A DNA stretch of 64,000 nt from Elusimicrobiota bacterium (GCA_016209035.1 JACQWX010000080.1:25439-89438), one strand, 5' to 3'; numbered from the stretch's first letter, positions 7,322-18,504 are shown. Numbers and translations: made by a program. Notes: generated from the letters alone by a model not told the origin.

Positions 7322-8569
7322 ATGAGCGTTCGAGTCGGGGTGATCGGGGGAGGGGCGTCGGGCCTGGTCACGGCCATCACCGCGGCCCGGCGCGGGGCCT
7401 CGGTGACGCTCTTCGAGGCCTCCCCCCGGCTCGGCCGCAAGATCCTCGCCAGCGGCGGCGGGAGATGCAACCTGGGCAATGCCCGGCTGGGCCCCGATCA
7501 CTACCACGGAAGCGACCGGGAGTTCGTGCGCCGGGTTCTCTCAAGGTTCGGCAATGGGGAGAGCCGGCGTTTCTTCGAGGGCCTGGGCCTCATGCTCGTG
7601 CAAGAGCCGGACGGCAGGCTCTTCCCGCGCTCGGGCCAGGCCAAGTCCGTGCTGGCGGTGCTCGAGGCCGGTCTCAACTTGGCGGGGGTCGCCGTGGAAC
7701 GGGGCTGCGAGGTGAGCGCGGTGCGGCCCCTGGGCCACGGGCCCAGGCCCGGCGGCTTCTCGGTTGAGACGGCCAAGCACGGCGCCCTCGAGTTCGACCG
7801 GGTGGTCTTGAGCTGCGGCGGCGCGTCCTATCCCCAACTGGGCGGGGGCGGCCGGGGGTACTCTCTGGCGCGGGCCCTGGGGCTCTCCGTGGTCGAGCCC
7901 ACGCCGGCATTGGTGCCGCTCGTGTCCAAGGACGCCTGGATCCGCAGGCTCCAGGGCATCAGGGTCCAGGCGGGGATCGCCGCTCAGGTCGAGGGCAAGA
8001 CCATCGCGGCTTCGCAAGGGGAGCTGCTCTTCACCGCCTATGGGATCTCGGGCCCTGCCGCGCTGGACTTGAGCCGCAAGGTCTGCCGGGCGCTCGTCCG
8101 CCATCCCAAGGTCGACTGCTTTCTCAACCTCTTCCCCGAATTTCTGGCGTTTGATCTCGACCGCCTGTTCCGGTCGCGGCTGGAGTCCATGGGGCCCGTT
8201 GCCGGAGGAACCTTCCTGAGAGGGATGCTGCCTGAAAGGGTCGCCGAGGTCTTCCTGTCCGGCCTTGGCCGGGGAATTTCGTCGCATGAGCCTGTATCGG
8301 AGGAGGCTGTCCTCTTGCTGGCGAGAAGGACCAGCCGGTGGAGGTTCGTTGTCACCGGCCACCGGCCTTGGGACGAGGCCATGGTCAGCGCCGGAGGGGT
8401 CAAGCTGGCTGAGATCCATCCGGAGACCATGGAGTCGAAGACGCGCCGAGGGCTTCATGTCGCGGGCGAACTGCTGGACGCGGACGGCGATTCCGGGGGC
8501 TACAACCTCCATTTCGCCTGGGCGACGGGGTCCATCTGCGGGGGCTCCTGCGCCGGGCAAAAATGCTAG
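7322..8569 (+). CDS. HI0933-family NAD(P)/FAD-dependent oxidoreductase (YhiN/BaiN type)
   Basis: 415 residues, the normal size for the family. The N-terminus is a Rossmann FAD-binding motif (VGVIGGGASGLVTAITAA), followed by the family signature GRKILASGGGRCNLGNA and VVLSCGGASYPQLGG. The C-terminus has the usual RGLHVAGELLDADGDSGG and GYNLHFAWATG. Members are soluble flavoproteins; the exact substrate is unsettled for most. It is followed 9 bases later by gcvT, so it may be co-transcribed with the glycine cleavage genes, though gcvT also has its own -10-like box. Confidence 0.9.
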   Translation: MSVRVGVIGGGASGLVTAITAARRGASVTLFEASPRLGRKILASGGGRCNLGNARLGPDHYHGSDREFVRRVLSRFGNGESRRFFEGLGLMLVQEPDGRLFPRSGQAKSVLAVLEAGLNLAGVAVERGCEVSAVRPLGHGPRPGGFSVETAKHGALEFDRVVLSCGGASYPQLGGGGRGYSLARALGLSVVEPTPALVPLVSKDAWIRRLQGIRVQAGIAAQVEGKTIAASQGELLFTAYGISGPAALDLSRKVCRALVRHPKVDCFLNLFPEFLAFDLDRLFRSRLESMGPVAGGTFLRGMLPERVAEVFLSGLGRGISSHEPVSEEAVLLLARRTSRWRFVVTGHRPWDEAMVSAGGVKLAEIHPETMESKTRRGLHVAGELLDADGDSGGYNLHFAWATGSICGGSCAGQKC

Positions 8570-8572
8570 ATT
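8567..8572 (+). promoter_or_regulatory. Possible -10 box before gcvT
   Basis: TAGATT overlaps the previous stop codon and ends 6 bases before the gcvT ATG. It could give an internal leaderless transcript. Confidence 0.3.
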
Positions 8573-8578
8573 GATGCC

Positions 8579-9685
8579 ATGACTGCGACCACGCTGCGCC
8601 GTACCCCGATCTACGAGAGCCACAAGCGCCTGGGGGGCAAGCTGGTGGATTTCCACGGCTGGGAGCTCCCGGTCCAATACGAAGGCATCATCAAGGAGCA
8701 TCTCGCGGTGCGGGAGCGCTGCGGGTTCTTCGACGTCTCCCACATGGGGCAGGTCTTCGTGGAGGGCGAGGACAGCCGCGCCTTCCTGGAGAAGGTCAAC
8801 ACCAACGACATCGGCCGCCTCGTCCCGGGCAAGGCGGTGTACTCGCACCTGCCCAACGAGAGGGGAGGCGTGGTGGACGACGTCATCGTCTCCTGCCTGG
8901 GGGCCCGGCGCTACCTCGTGGTGGTCAATGCCGCCACCGCGGACAAGGATTTCGCCTGGTTCAAAAGACAGGCCCAGGGCATGGAGGTCAGGCTCGCCAA
9001 CAGAAGCGACGAGTACGGCATGATCGCGGTGCAGGGCCCCAAGGCCGGCGCGCTCGCGGCCGCGGATTTCCCGGCCGTGGCCTCGATGAAGCGCTTCTGC
9101 GCCCTGGAGATCGAGGTCTTCGGCCAGCGGTCCTTCATCACCACGACCGGCTACACCGGCGAGGACGGGCTCGAGTTCATCGTGCCCGCAGGGATCGCCG
9201 GCCGCCTCTGGGACGACCTGCTGTCCAAGGGCCGTTCCTCGGGAGCGGCGCCCTGCGGGCTCGGGGCCCGGGACACGCTCAGGCTGGAGGCGGGCTATCT
9301 TCTCTACGGCCAGGACATCGACGACGACCACAGCTCCCTTGAGGCCGGGTACGGCTGGGTCGTCAAGTTCGACAAGGGCGACTTCCTGGGGAGGAGCGTG
9401 TTGGTGGAACAGAGGGACAAGGGCCTCAAGAGGAAGATGACGGGCGTGCGGCTGCTGGAAAAAGGAGTGCCTCGGCCGGGGTGCTCAGTCCTCGCCGGAG
9501 ATCGCCGGCTCGGCTCCTTGACGAGCGCCACCTATTCGCCGAGCCTCCAGGCCGGCATCGGGATGGGATACTTGGACGGGGACGTTCCCGTCGGGGCCAG
9601 GCTTTCCGTCGAGCTCTACGGCCGGCGGCTCGAAGCCGAGGCCGTGAAGACGCCGTTTTACAGGAGGGGACATGCCGAGACCTGA
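8579..9685 (+). CDS. gcvT: Aminomethyltransferase, glycine cleavage T protein
   Basis: 368 residues, close to the usual length. It transfers the methylene from lipoyl-bound aminomethyl on H protein to tetrahydrofolate, releasing ammonia. Family motifs are present: FHGWELPVQYEGIIKEH, GFFDVSHMGQ, TTGYTGEDGLEF, GARDTLRLEAGY and a terminal GYLDGDVPVG. The gene is first of a compact gcvT-gcvH-gcvP set and overlaps gcvH by 14 bases. Confidence 0.96.
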   Translation: MTATTLRRTPIYESHKRLGGKLVDFHGWELPVQYEGIIKEHLAVRERCGFFDVSHMGQVFVEGEDSRAFLEKVNTNDIGRLVPGKAVYSHLPNERGGVVDDVIVSCLGARRYLVVVNAATADKDFAWFKRQAQGMEVRLANRSDEYGMIAVQGPKAGALAAADFPAVASMKRFCALEIEVFGQRSFITTTGYTGEDGLEFIVPAGIAGRLWDDLLSKGRSSGAAPCGLGARDTLRLEAGYLLYGQDIDDDHSSLEAGYGWVVKFDKGDFLGRSVLVEQRDKGLKRKMTGVRLLEKGVPRPGCSVLAGDRRLGSLTSATYSPSLQAGIGMGYLDGDVPVGARLSVELYGRRLEAEAVKTPFYRRGHAET

Positions 9686-10060
9686 AGCCTGCCGGTACAT
9701 GAAGTCGCACGAATGGGTCTCCCTCGAGGGGGGGACCGCGGTGGTGGGCGTGTCGGATTTCGCCCAAGGCGAGATGACCGACGTCGTCTATGTGGACCTG
9801 CCCAAGGTCGGCGGCAAGGTCAAGCTTGGCTTGGCCTGCGGCGTGGTCGAGTCGGTCAAGGCCGCCTTCGACTTCTACAGCCCGGTCTCCGGCGAGGTCG
9901 TAGCCGTCAACGAAGGTCTGGCCAAAGATCCGGCCCTGGTCAACCGTTCCCCTCTCGGGGACGGCTGGTTCTTCAAGGTCAAGCCCGCTGACCCCAAGGA
10001 GACGGAGTCCCTCATGGATTGGGGCAAGTACCAGGATTTCGTCAAGGCCGCGGCGCGCCC

Positions 10061-10064
<4 letters not shown>
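9672..10064 (+). CDS. gcvH: Glycine cleavage H protein (lipoyl carrier)
   Basis: 130 residues, normal length. The lipoylated lysine is Lys63 in [17 protein letters not shown]. The N-terminus has the usual [17 protein letters not shown] and the C-terminus [12 protein letters not shown]. It shuttles the aminomethyl intermediate between P, T and L proteins. The lipoate ligase at 12914 is the likely source of its cofactor. L protein is not in the window. Confidence 0.97.
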
Positions 10065-12904
<2,840 letters not shown>

Positions 12905-12913
12905 CCCCATAGG

Positions 12914-13609
12914 ATGGGTCCTCTCGCCATGGATGCCCCCGGCCATATGGCGCTCGACGAGGCCATCCTCGAGCTCGCCTTGCCGGGGACTTCGTTCTTC
13001 CGCTTCTATGAATGGCGGGGGCCTGCGGTCACCTTCGGCTTGGCCCAGCCCTACGCCCTCGCCTTGGCCTGCGCCAAGGCCTCGGGGATGGCCTGCGTCC
13101 CCATCGTGCGCAGGCCCACGGGCGGCGGGGTCGTGTTCCACGACGGGGACCTCACCTTCTCCGTGGTGTTCCCCTGGGAGCGCCTGAGCCCCGCTCTCCA
13201 GGTCTACGAGAGGATGCACCTGGGCATCCGGGAGGCGCTCGCGAAGCGAGGAGTCGAGACTTCCGTGGCCGGCTTCGCCGGACCCCCCCCGCTGCTCGCC
13301 CCCCCCGCGGGGGGTGGCGAGCGAAGCATCTGTTTCGACGCGCCGAGCCCCTTCGACCTTCTGGGCGGGAACGGAGAGAAGCTCCTGGGAGGAGCCCTGC
13401 GCCGCAGGAAGGGTCAAGGGCTCTACCAGGGTTCGTTTCGTCCCGAACGCTGCCGCCTGCCCCGGCGGGAGTTGGAGGTGGCGGTCGCGGAAGGAATCTG
13501 CGCCGCCTGGCCTGGCGCTCGACCCGAGCCTCTCGACCCTGCCTGGTTCGCCGCCGGCGAGAGGCTGGCGGAGAAGTACGGCTCCGCGGCCTGGAACAAG
13601 CGGCGCTGA
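12914..13609 (+). CDS. Lipoate-protein ligase A family protein
   Basis: 231 residues of the biotin/lipoate ligase fold. Visible motifs: MALDEAILE at the N-terminus, the nucleotide/lipoyl-binding RRPTGGGVVFHDGDLTFS, then CFDAPSPFDLL, GEKLLGGALRR and GLYQGS. It probably attaches lipoate or octanoate to GcvH; whether it is a ligase or octanoyltransferase cannot be settled from sequence. Nine bases after gcvP and closed by a terminator, so it is the last gene of the operon. A C-tract hairpin repeat is inserted in frame at 13283-13322, giving PPPLLAPPAGGGER between otherwise conserved strands. Confidence 0.85.
   Translation: MGPLAMDAPGHMALDEAILELALPGTSFFRFYEWRGPAVTFGLAQPYALALACAKASGMACVPIVRRPTGGGVVFHDGDLTFSVVFPWERLSPALQVYERMHLGIREALAKRGVETSVAGFAGPPPLLAPPAGGGERSICFDAPSPFDLLGGNGEKLLGGALRRRKGQGLYQGSFRPERCRLPRRELEVAVAEGICAAWPGARPEPLDPAWFAAGERLAEKYGSAAWNKRR
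13283..13322 (+). repeat. Family B C-tract hairpin repeat, in-frame copy in the lipoate ligase gene
   Basis: A C8 tract, then GCTGCTCG, then a hairpin of C-run and G-run closed by GCTCG/CGAGC. Related copies are at 43068-43105 and, inverted, at 49704-49740. Confidence 0.7.
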
Positions 13610-13610
13610 G

Positions 13611-13635
13611 AAGAGCCCGGCTGCGCCGGGCTCTT
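13611..13635 (+). terminator. Terminator after the glycine cleavage/lipoate ligase operon
   Basis: AAGAGCCCGG-CTGCG-CCGGGCTCTT, perfect 10-base arms, one base after the stop. Confidence 0.7.
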
Positions 13636-13689
13636 CATGGGGAACTTGGCATGTAGTTCTCGACAGCAGGTGGAATCGCGGCGGGAAGC

Positions 13690-13858
13690 CCTGTTGGGAA
13701 GATGGGTCCAAAGACCTATGGCAAGCTAGGACTTTCGGGGCTATACTCCTGCCGACCTTGTAATCCCTGAGATTGGTCGGGGAGCATCCACCTCCGGACC
13801 GGAATCCGGAGTCACCAGGGGAAGAAGCGGTGGACACCGTCTCTTCCCCGATTTTTTT
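13690..13858 (+). ncRNA. Structured RNA candidate, 6S-like, with intrinsic terminator
   Basis: No reading frame fits this 170-base stretch. Nested pairing is visible: a long-range closing arm GGGAAGA (13696) with TCTTCCC (13842), and hairpins CCGACC/GGTCGG (13752/13775) and CTCCGGA/TCCGGAG (13792/13805). The region around 13767-13811 resembles the 6S RNA segment CCCTGAG...GAGCAT followed by a CTCnGG hairpin. A loose promoter (TTGGCA 13646, TGGAAT 13671, 19-base spacer) would start transcription near 13683. It ends in a hairpin and T7. The alternative is a cis-acting leader of the hydrolase gene at 13881. The class assignment is tentative. Confidence 0.4.
13818..13858 (+). terminator. Intrinsic terminator of the RNA candidate
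   Basis: GGGGAAGA pairs with TCTTCCCC and is followed by T7 at 13852-13858, the best T-run in the window. These bases could instead pair with the 5' arm at 13696, so mutually exclusive folds are possible. Confidence 0.6.
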
Positions 13859-13880
13859 GGCGGAGGGGGAGGGCGCGGAC

Positions 13881-14975
13881 ATGAGAGACATGGCGACCGA
13901 CGGCCGGAAGGCCTGGGTAGCGTCTCTGGCCGTCCTCCTCGGGATGTCGGCATGGACGCTGCCGACTCGCGCTCGGGCTTCGGACACGCTCGAGTCCCTG
14001 GCCAGCCGCGACCCGCTGGCGGGTCTGAGCGTAAGCTCCTTCCTCGGGCCGGACGGCAGGGGCATGGTGATCTCCCGGTCCGATTCGGTCGAGGTCTTCC
14101 TCCCGGGGCCTGGGACGGCGGGCGCCGCGGGCCTGAGCGTCTTCTTCGTCAGCGTGGGCCAGGGGGATGCGGAGTACATCGAGCTGCCTGACGGCAGGAA
14201 CGCGCTCATCGACGGCGGCCCGGCCGACTCGTCGGGCTCGGCCATCCCGCCGATCGCGAAGTTCCTGGCCGGCCGCGGCGTGACCAAGATCGACCACGTG
14301 GTCCTGACCCACCCCCACGCTGACCACTACGCCGGCCTGGGGTATGTCTTCGACAACTTCCAGGTGGGCCGCTTCTACGACACGCGCATCGACAACAGCG
14401 GTGCGACCGGGGACGACCTCGTGCGGCAGAAGGCCGCTGCCGAGCCGGGCTGCGCGAGCGTCCATCCGGCGCCAGGGGACTCCCTGGATTGGGCGCCTGG
14501 CGTCGCGGTCAGGGTCTTGAACAGCTGCCCCGAGCCTTCGAGGTCGTCCGACGTCGAGATGGGGGCCAGCGAGGTCATCAACAACTGCTCCATCGTGCTG
14601 AAGGTCGTCTATGGGGGCTCCTCCGTGCTTTTCACCGGAGACGTGCAGGACGATGTCGAGGCCAGGCTGGCGTCGGAGTACGGCGATGAGCTCCGAGCGG
14701 ACGTCCTGAAGGTAGGCCACCACGGCAGCAAGCATTCCTCCAGCGCCGCGTTCCTCGACAAGGTGAGGCCCGATCTCGCCTACATCGAGGTCGGCCGCAA
14801 CTCCTATGGGCATCCCGCTGAGACCGCGGTGGCCCGGCTGCAGGCCGTGGGCGCGAGCGTGCGCCGGACGGACCGAGACGGCACCCAGGAATACGCGGTC
14901 GCCCCGTCTACGCAAGGCGGAGACGGGGCGACCGAGGTCCCCGTGGCGGCGGCCGGCTTCTTCGCAGGCCGCTGA
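13881..14975 (+). CDS. Secreted metallo-beta-lactamase-fold hydrolase, ComEC C-terminal type
   Basis: 364 residues from ATG 13881, which follows a purine-rich ribosome site (GGAGGGGGAGG). A signal peptide is seen (WVASLAVLLGMSAWTLPTRARA). The core is the metallo-beta-lactamase fold: FFVSVGQGDAEYIELPDG, LIDGGPADS, the metal motif LTHPHADHYAGL, VLFTGDVQDD and KVGHHGSKHSSS. This matches the stand-alone hydrolase domain related to ComEC/Rec2. The ComEC channel domain is absent, so a DNA-uptake role is not implied. It sits directly after the structured RNA. Confidence 0.85.
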   Translation: MRDMATDGRKAWVASLAVLLGMSAWTLPTRARASDTLESLASRDPLAGLSVSSFLGPDGRGMVISRSDSVEVFLPGPGTAGAAGLSVFFVSVGQGDAEYIELPDGRNALIDGGPADSSGSAIPPIAKFLAGRGVTKIDHVVLTHPHADHYAGLGYVFDNFQVGRFYDTRIDNSGATGDDLVRQKAAAEPGCASVHPAPGDSLDWAPGVAVRVLNSCPEPSRSSDVEMGASEVINNCSIVLKVVYGGSSVLFTGDVQDDVEARLASEYGDELRADVLKVGHHGSKHSSSAAFLDKVRPDLAYIEVGRNSYGHPAETAVARLQAVGASVRRTDRDGTQEYAVAPSTQGGDGATEVPVAAAGFFAGR

Positions 14976-14980
14976 TTTGA

Positions 14981-14986
14981 TATAAC
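14981..14986 (+). promoter_or_regulatory. -10 box of the RAM-domain gene
   Basis: TATAAC, 7 bases before the ATG at 14994. Confidence 0.45.
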
Positions 14987-14993
14987 TGGTGCA

Positions 14994-15224
14994 ATGAAAG
15001 CCTTCGTGTTGTGCCGCATCGCGCCGGGCCTGGAAGCCGAGGCGGTCAAGAGGTTCCGCTCCGTCGAAGGGGTGACCGAGGTCTACCTCGTGTTCGGCGC
15101 CTGGGACGCCATCCTCAGCGTCGAGGCAGATACCATCGATAAATTGAGCTCCATGATCACGGCCCAACTCCGCGGCATCCCGGGCGTGTCCGCGACCGAA
15201 ACCCTGGTCACGACGAATCTCTAG
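14994..15224 (+). CDS. Stand-alone RAM-domain protein (Lrp/AsnC ligand-binding type)
   Basis: 76 residues with the beta-alpha-beta-beta-alpha-beta pattern of the Lrp/AsnC effector domain (KAFVLCRIAPGLEAEAVKRF, VYLVFGAWDAILSVEA). There is no helix-turn-helix. Single-domain RAM proteins form oligomeric rings and may bind amino acids; the function is usually unknown. It is the first gene of a run and its stop touches the GTG of the glycosyltransferase. Confidence 0.8.
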   Translation: MKAFVLCRIAPGLEAEAVKRFRSVEGVTEVYLVFGAWDAILSVEADTIDKLSSMITAQLRGIPGVSATETLVTTNL

Positions 15225-16952
15225 GTGCCAGGTACGTCTTGGGAATCCGGCCGGCCAGGATTGGCCGTCGCCATCCTTTTCTCCGTCGCCGCCTCCCTGC
15301 CCTTCCTGGGCAAGGCCTTCCACATGGACGAGCCGTTGTTCCTATATACGGCCCAGCACCTGCTCGCGGACCCTCTGAGGCCGGGGCTCTTCGCGTTCAA
15401 CTGGTACGGCACCTCCGCGCCGATGGCGCAGATCAACAACAACCCGCCGCTCCTGTCCTGCCTGCTGGCGCCGGTCCTGGCCCTGGCCGGCGGCAGGGAG
15501 TGGGTCATCCGCCTCGCCTTCCTGCCGTTCGACGTCTTGGCGGCCGCAGCGCTCTACCTCCTGGCCGGCCGGTTCCTGGCGAGGCCGCTATGGCCGGTCT
15601 TGATCGTGCTGGCCTGCCCCGCCTACCTGGTCAACATGGGGCATCTGATGGCTGAGAAACCGGCGATGGCGCTCGGCGCCGCGGGGCTCTACGGCCTGGT
15701 CCGGGGACTGGAGGCCGGCCAGCGAGGATGGGAGCTCGGGGCCATGGCATGCCTCGCTCTTGCGGTCCTCTCGAAAACCGGAGCGGTCCTGTTCCTGGCC
15801 CCTGCGGCCGCGCTGCTCCTGGGCAGCGGCCGCGGCGCGCAGGCTGTCATGGGGTTCTGCGGCTGGACGCTCAGCCCCGCATTGGCCGTGGCCGTGTGGC
15901 AGGACCTGGCCGGCTTGGGAGGGATGGGGCCGTCGCTCGAGGTCCTGCGGCGCTCGTACGCGCTCACCGCGTGGCCCTACAAGCTCCGGGCGTTCCTAGC
16001 CTTCGCCGGGGGATGCGGGGTCGTGACCGCGCTCTGGCCCTTGTGGGTCCTCAAGGGGCGTCCCAGGCTGCTGGCCGCCGCGGCCGCCGCGGCCGGCATC
16101 CTCCTGTCGCCGTTCTTCGATATCCGGGCCGTCCGAGGCCTCGACCGCGTTGTCGGGCTGGTCTTCGCTTGCGGGGCCATCGCGGGCTTTCTGGCCGTCG
16201 GTACCGCCCGTTCAGCGGCGTCCGGGGAGGGCGCGGTCGAGGCCGGAGGCCGAGCGTCCCGGCCGTCGTCTGGAGAGGCGTTGGCCGGCCGGGGCGATGG
16301 GGGACTGCGCCGCCCGCCCGGATGGCCCTTGTGGGCCGCGTGGATCGCCGCGGGGGCGTTCCTCCAGCTCTTCCTCTACTGGGGGGTGCTGGCCAGGATC
16401 GTGCTGTTCCTGACCCCGCCGCTCGTCTTCCTGCTGGCCGGGCGTCTGGAGGGTGAACTGCGCCCACGCGCGCTCGCCGTCGTCTATGTCGCGAGCTTCG
16501 TCCTCACGGCGGTCCTCGGCCTCGGCGCGGCCTGGGTGGACCGGCGCTACGCGGACAGCCAGAGGCGCTTCGCGCTCGAAGTCGTCGCGCCCGCCGCGGC
16601 CGCGGGCAGGAGAGTCTTCTTCGCCGGGCATTGGGGGCTCCAGTACTACCTGGAGAAGGCGGGAGCGTCCCCGCTGGATGAATCCCGAGGGGGGTATGAG
16701 GCCATGAGGCGGGGGGATCTTCTCGCTCTCTCAAGGGTCAACTCCAACAACAGCCTCTTGGGCGAGCCAAGGCTCGCCCAAGAACATGTTATCCGGCACG
16801 ACCGCCGGATCGTGGTGCGCACGAGCGTGCCGTTGAGGTTGCTCAGCGGCTGGACCGGGCAGGCGGGGTTCTACGCGGACTCCTGGGGGTTCCTGCCGTA
16901 CTCCTTCAGCCTCGAGCCGGTGGAGGAGTTCGCCTTGGGCGAGCACCAGTGA
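15225..16952 (+). CDS. GT39-like membrane glycosyltransferase, paralogue 1
   Basis: 575 residues, about ten hydrophobic segments, GTG start next to the previous stop. The first periplasmic loop has the acidic motif FHMDEPLFLYTAQHLL and NNNPPLL, as in the GT39/ArnT/PMT superfamily, which uses lipid-linked sugars. The C-terminal part is shared with the proteins at 20183 and 21880 (GLQYYLEKAGA, then a terminal PYSFSLEPVEEF). Compared with those two, it carries two extra stretches: GAVEAGGRAS... at 16230-16300 and LLGEPRLAQE at 16757-16782. Both coincide with repeats. Sugar donor and acceptor unknown. Confidence 0.8.
   Translation: MPGTSWESGRPGLAVAILFSVAASLPFLGKAFHMDEPLFLYTAQHLLADPLRPGLFAFNWYGTSAPMAQINNNPPLLSCLLAPVLALAGGREWVIRLAFLPFDVLAAAALYLLAGRFLARPLWPVLIVLACPAYLVNMGHLMAEKPAMALGAAGLYGLVRGLEAGQRGWELGAMACLALAVLSKTGAVLFLAPAAALLLGSGRGAQAVMGFCGWTLSPALAVAVWQDLAGLGGMGPSLEVLRRSYALTAWPYKLRAFLAFAGGCGVVTALWPLWVLKGRPRLLAAAAAAAGILLSPFFDIRAVRGLDRVVGLVFACGAIAGFLAVGTARSAASGEGAVEAGGRASRPSSGEALAGRGDGGLRRPPGWPLWAAWIAAGAFLQLFLYWGVLARIVLFLTPPLVFLLAGRLEGELRPRALAVVYVASFVLTAVLGLGAAWVDRRYADSQRRFALEVVAPAAAAGRRVFFAGHWGLQYYLEKAGASPLDESRGGYEAMRRGDLLALSRVNSNNSLLGEPRLAQEHVIRHDRRIVVRTSVPLRLLSGWTGQAGFYADSWGFLPYSFSLEPVEEFALGEHQ
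16230..16300 (+). repeat. Family A in-frame repeat in GT39 paralogue 1
   Basis: The first 28 bases are identical to the copy at 26944 and to the inverted copy ending at 33916. Translated as GAVEAGGRAS then a degenerate tail. Absent from the two neighbouring paralogues at the same alignment position. Confidence 0.75.
16757..16782. repeat. Palindrome inside GT39 paralogue 1
   Basis: CTTGGGCGAGCC-AA-GGCTCGCCCAAG, perfect 12-base arms. It encodes LLGEPRLAQ in a region of variable length between paralogues. Confidence 0.65.
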
Positions 16953-16960
16953 AGATTTCC

Positions 16961-16966
16961 TATAAT
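16961..16966 (+). promoter_or_regulatory. -10 box of the potassium channel gene
   Basis: Perfect TATAAT, 6 bases before the GTG at 16973. This decides the start over the upstream in-frame ATG at 16949, which would lie before the promoter. Confidence 0.55.
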
Positions 16967-16972
16967 GTCCCC

Positions 16973-17998
16973 GTGAAAGAGATCCTGGAGATGCGCCGGC
17001 GGCTCTACGAGGTGGCCGCGCTCATGTCGGCCGTGCTCCTGACCGGGACGACGGGCTACGTCTGGCTCTCCAAGTGCTCGGTCTTCGACGGCCTCTACAT
17101 GACGGTCATCACCCTGGCCACGGTCGGCTACGGCGAGACCGTCCCGCTCGACCAGGCCGGCCGGGCCTTCACGATCCTGCTCATCCTGGGCGGCATCGGA
17201 GTGATGACCTACGCCTTCACCTCGCTCACCTCGATCGTCGTTGAGGGACATCTCTCGGTCGTTTTGAGGAGGAGACGCATGGAGAAAGAGATCGCCAAGC
17301 TGACGGGCCACTACATCGTATGCGGCGCCGACCACTCGGGCGGCGTGATCTCGGCGGAGCTCCACCGCACGGGGCGCCCTTTCGTCGTGATCGACCGCGA
17401 CCCCGAGACCGTGCAGAGGCTGGCCGACCGGCTGGGCGCCGAGAGGATGCTCCACGTCATCGGCGACGCCACCGCGGACGAGACCTTGAAGGCCGCCGGC
17501 GTCGAGCGCGCGGCCGGCGTCTTCGCGGTCCTGGCCACGGACCAGGACAACGCCTTCGTGGCCTTGAGCGCCAAGGGCCTCAACGCGAGCCTGCGCGTGG
17601 TGTCCCGGCAGAAGGAGCTCGGCGTGCGGGAGAAGCTCTTCCGCAGCGGCGCGGACAACGTGGTCAACCCGTCCTACATCGGCGGCCTGCGCATGGCCTC
17701 GGAGATGATCCGGCCCGCCACCGTGGGCTTCCTCGACTCCATGATGCGCGACAAGGGGTCCTCCTTCCGGTTCGAGGAGATCGACGTCCCGCAGGGGTCG
17801 CCATTCGTCGGCCGCCGCCTCTCCGAGCTCAAGGACGCGGGCGCCGCCGGGACGCTGCTGGTGGCGGTCTTGGACCCTGAGACCGGGAAATACGAGATCA
17901 ACCCGGACTGCAAGCGCCCGATCAAGGCCGGGGACGCCCTGGTCATGCTGGGCGAGGCGCCTCGGCTCGCCGACCTGCGCGACCGGATGAGGTCGTGA
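16973..17998 (+). CDS. Two-TM potassium channel with RCK (TrkA-N/TrkA-C) domains
   Basis: 341 residues from GTG 16973. One TM helix (about 12-30), a pore loop with the K+ filter TLATVGYGETVPL, and a second TM helix (about 68-88) make a KcsA-like pore. The cytoplasmic part has an RCK_N Rossmann domain (HYIVCGADHSGGVISAEL, DRDPETVQRL, IGDATADETL) and an RCK_C domain from about 245 (EIDVPQGSPFVGRRLSEL). Such channels are tetramers gated by ligand binding to the RCK ring. The second RCK set would come from a separate product or internal start, not seen here. Confidence 0.92.
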   Translation: MKEILEMRRRLYEVAALMSAVLLTGTTGYVWLSKCSVFDGLYMTVITLATVGYGETVPLDQAGRAFTILLILGGIGVMTYAFTSLTSIVVEGHLSVVLRRRRMEKEIAKLTGHYIVCGADHSGGVISAELHRTGRPFVVIDRDPETVQRLADRLGAERMLHVIGDATADETLKAAGVERAAGVFAVLATDQDNAFVALSAKGLNASLRVVSRQKELGVREKLFRSGADNVVNPSYIGGLRMASEMIRPATVGFLDSMMRDKGSSFRFEEIDVPQGSPFVGRRLSELKDAGAAGTLLVAVLDPETGKYEINPDCKRPIKAGDALVMLGEAPRLADLRDRMRS

Positions 17999-18013
17999 CC
18001 CCATCTATTGTCC

Positions 18014-18041
18014 TTGAATTGGTGCCCTGATTTGTTTTAAT
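18014..18041 (+). promoter_or_regulatory. Promoter of the tandem response regulators
   Basis: TTGAAT (18014), 16-base spacer, TTTAAT (18036). Transcription would start near 18048, after the ATG at 18045, which favours the in-frame ATG at 18057 as the true start. Confidence 0.4.
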
Positions 18042-18044
18042 CTG

Positions 18045-18503
18045 ATGCCGGACGCGATGGAAGAGCCGCAAAGCCTAGAGGAAGACCGCGGTAAGCCGGC
18101 GGACAAGCTCATCGTCATCGTGGACGATGACGACTCCGTCCGCGAGCTGCTCGAGTTCGTGGTGACGAAGGAGGGCTTCCGGGTGCAGACCGCCGTCGAC
18201 GGCGAGGAGGCCGTCCGGAGGATCTCCGAGATCATGCCCGACCTGGTGATCCTCGACATGATGCTGCCGCGCTACGGCGGCTTCGAGGTCCTCCGCGAGC
18301 TTCAGCACGGGCCGACCGCGTCGATCCCGATCGTGATCATCACGGGCAGGTATTCGGACCGCAGCACGACTGACATGATCCGCCAGGAATCCAACGTGCG
18401 CGAGTTTTTGGAGAAGCCTGTGCGGCCGCCGGCCCTGGCCATGCTCCTGCACAAGCTGCTCCACACCCGGCCGGTGCTCGATTCGTCGAAGGGAGGGTGG
18501 TAA
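18045..18503 (+). CDS. Single-domain response regulator
   Basis: 152 residues, a receiver with no output domain. The acidic pocket is VDDDDSVREL, the phospho-acceptor Asp is in DLVILDMMLPRYGGF, Thr is in IITG and the lysine is in FLEKPVRPPAL. An N-terminal tail of about 20 acidic residues precedes it. The start may be ATG 18057 (see promoter). It is followed one base later by a second receiver gene; no histidine kinase is nearby. Confidence 0.88.
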   Translation: MPDAMEEPQSLEEDRGKPADKLIVIVDDDDSVRELLEFVVTKEGFRVQTAVDGEEAVRRISEIMPDLVILDMMLPRYGGFEVLRELQHGPTASIPIVIITGRYSDRSTTDMIRQESNVREFLEKPVRPPALAMLLHKLLHTRPVLDSSKGGW

Positions 18504-18504
18504 G

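Noticed and set aside
8500..8580. Glycine riboswitch before gcvT
   Set aside because: Only 9 bases separate gcvT from the upstream gene. No room and no conserved glycine riboswitch core.
13881..14975. Full ComEC competence protein
   Set aside because: Only the hydrolase domain with a signal peptide is present. The polytopic channel domain is absent.
18036..18045. Leaderless start at ATG 18045
   Set aside because: The TTTAAT box is only 3 bases before this ATG, too close for a transcript start on it. The next ATG (18057) would fit a short leader instead.
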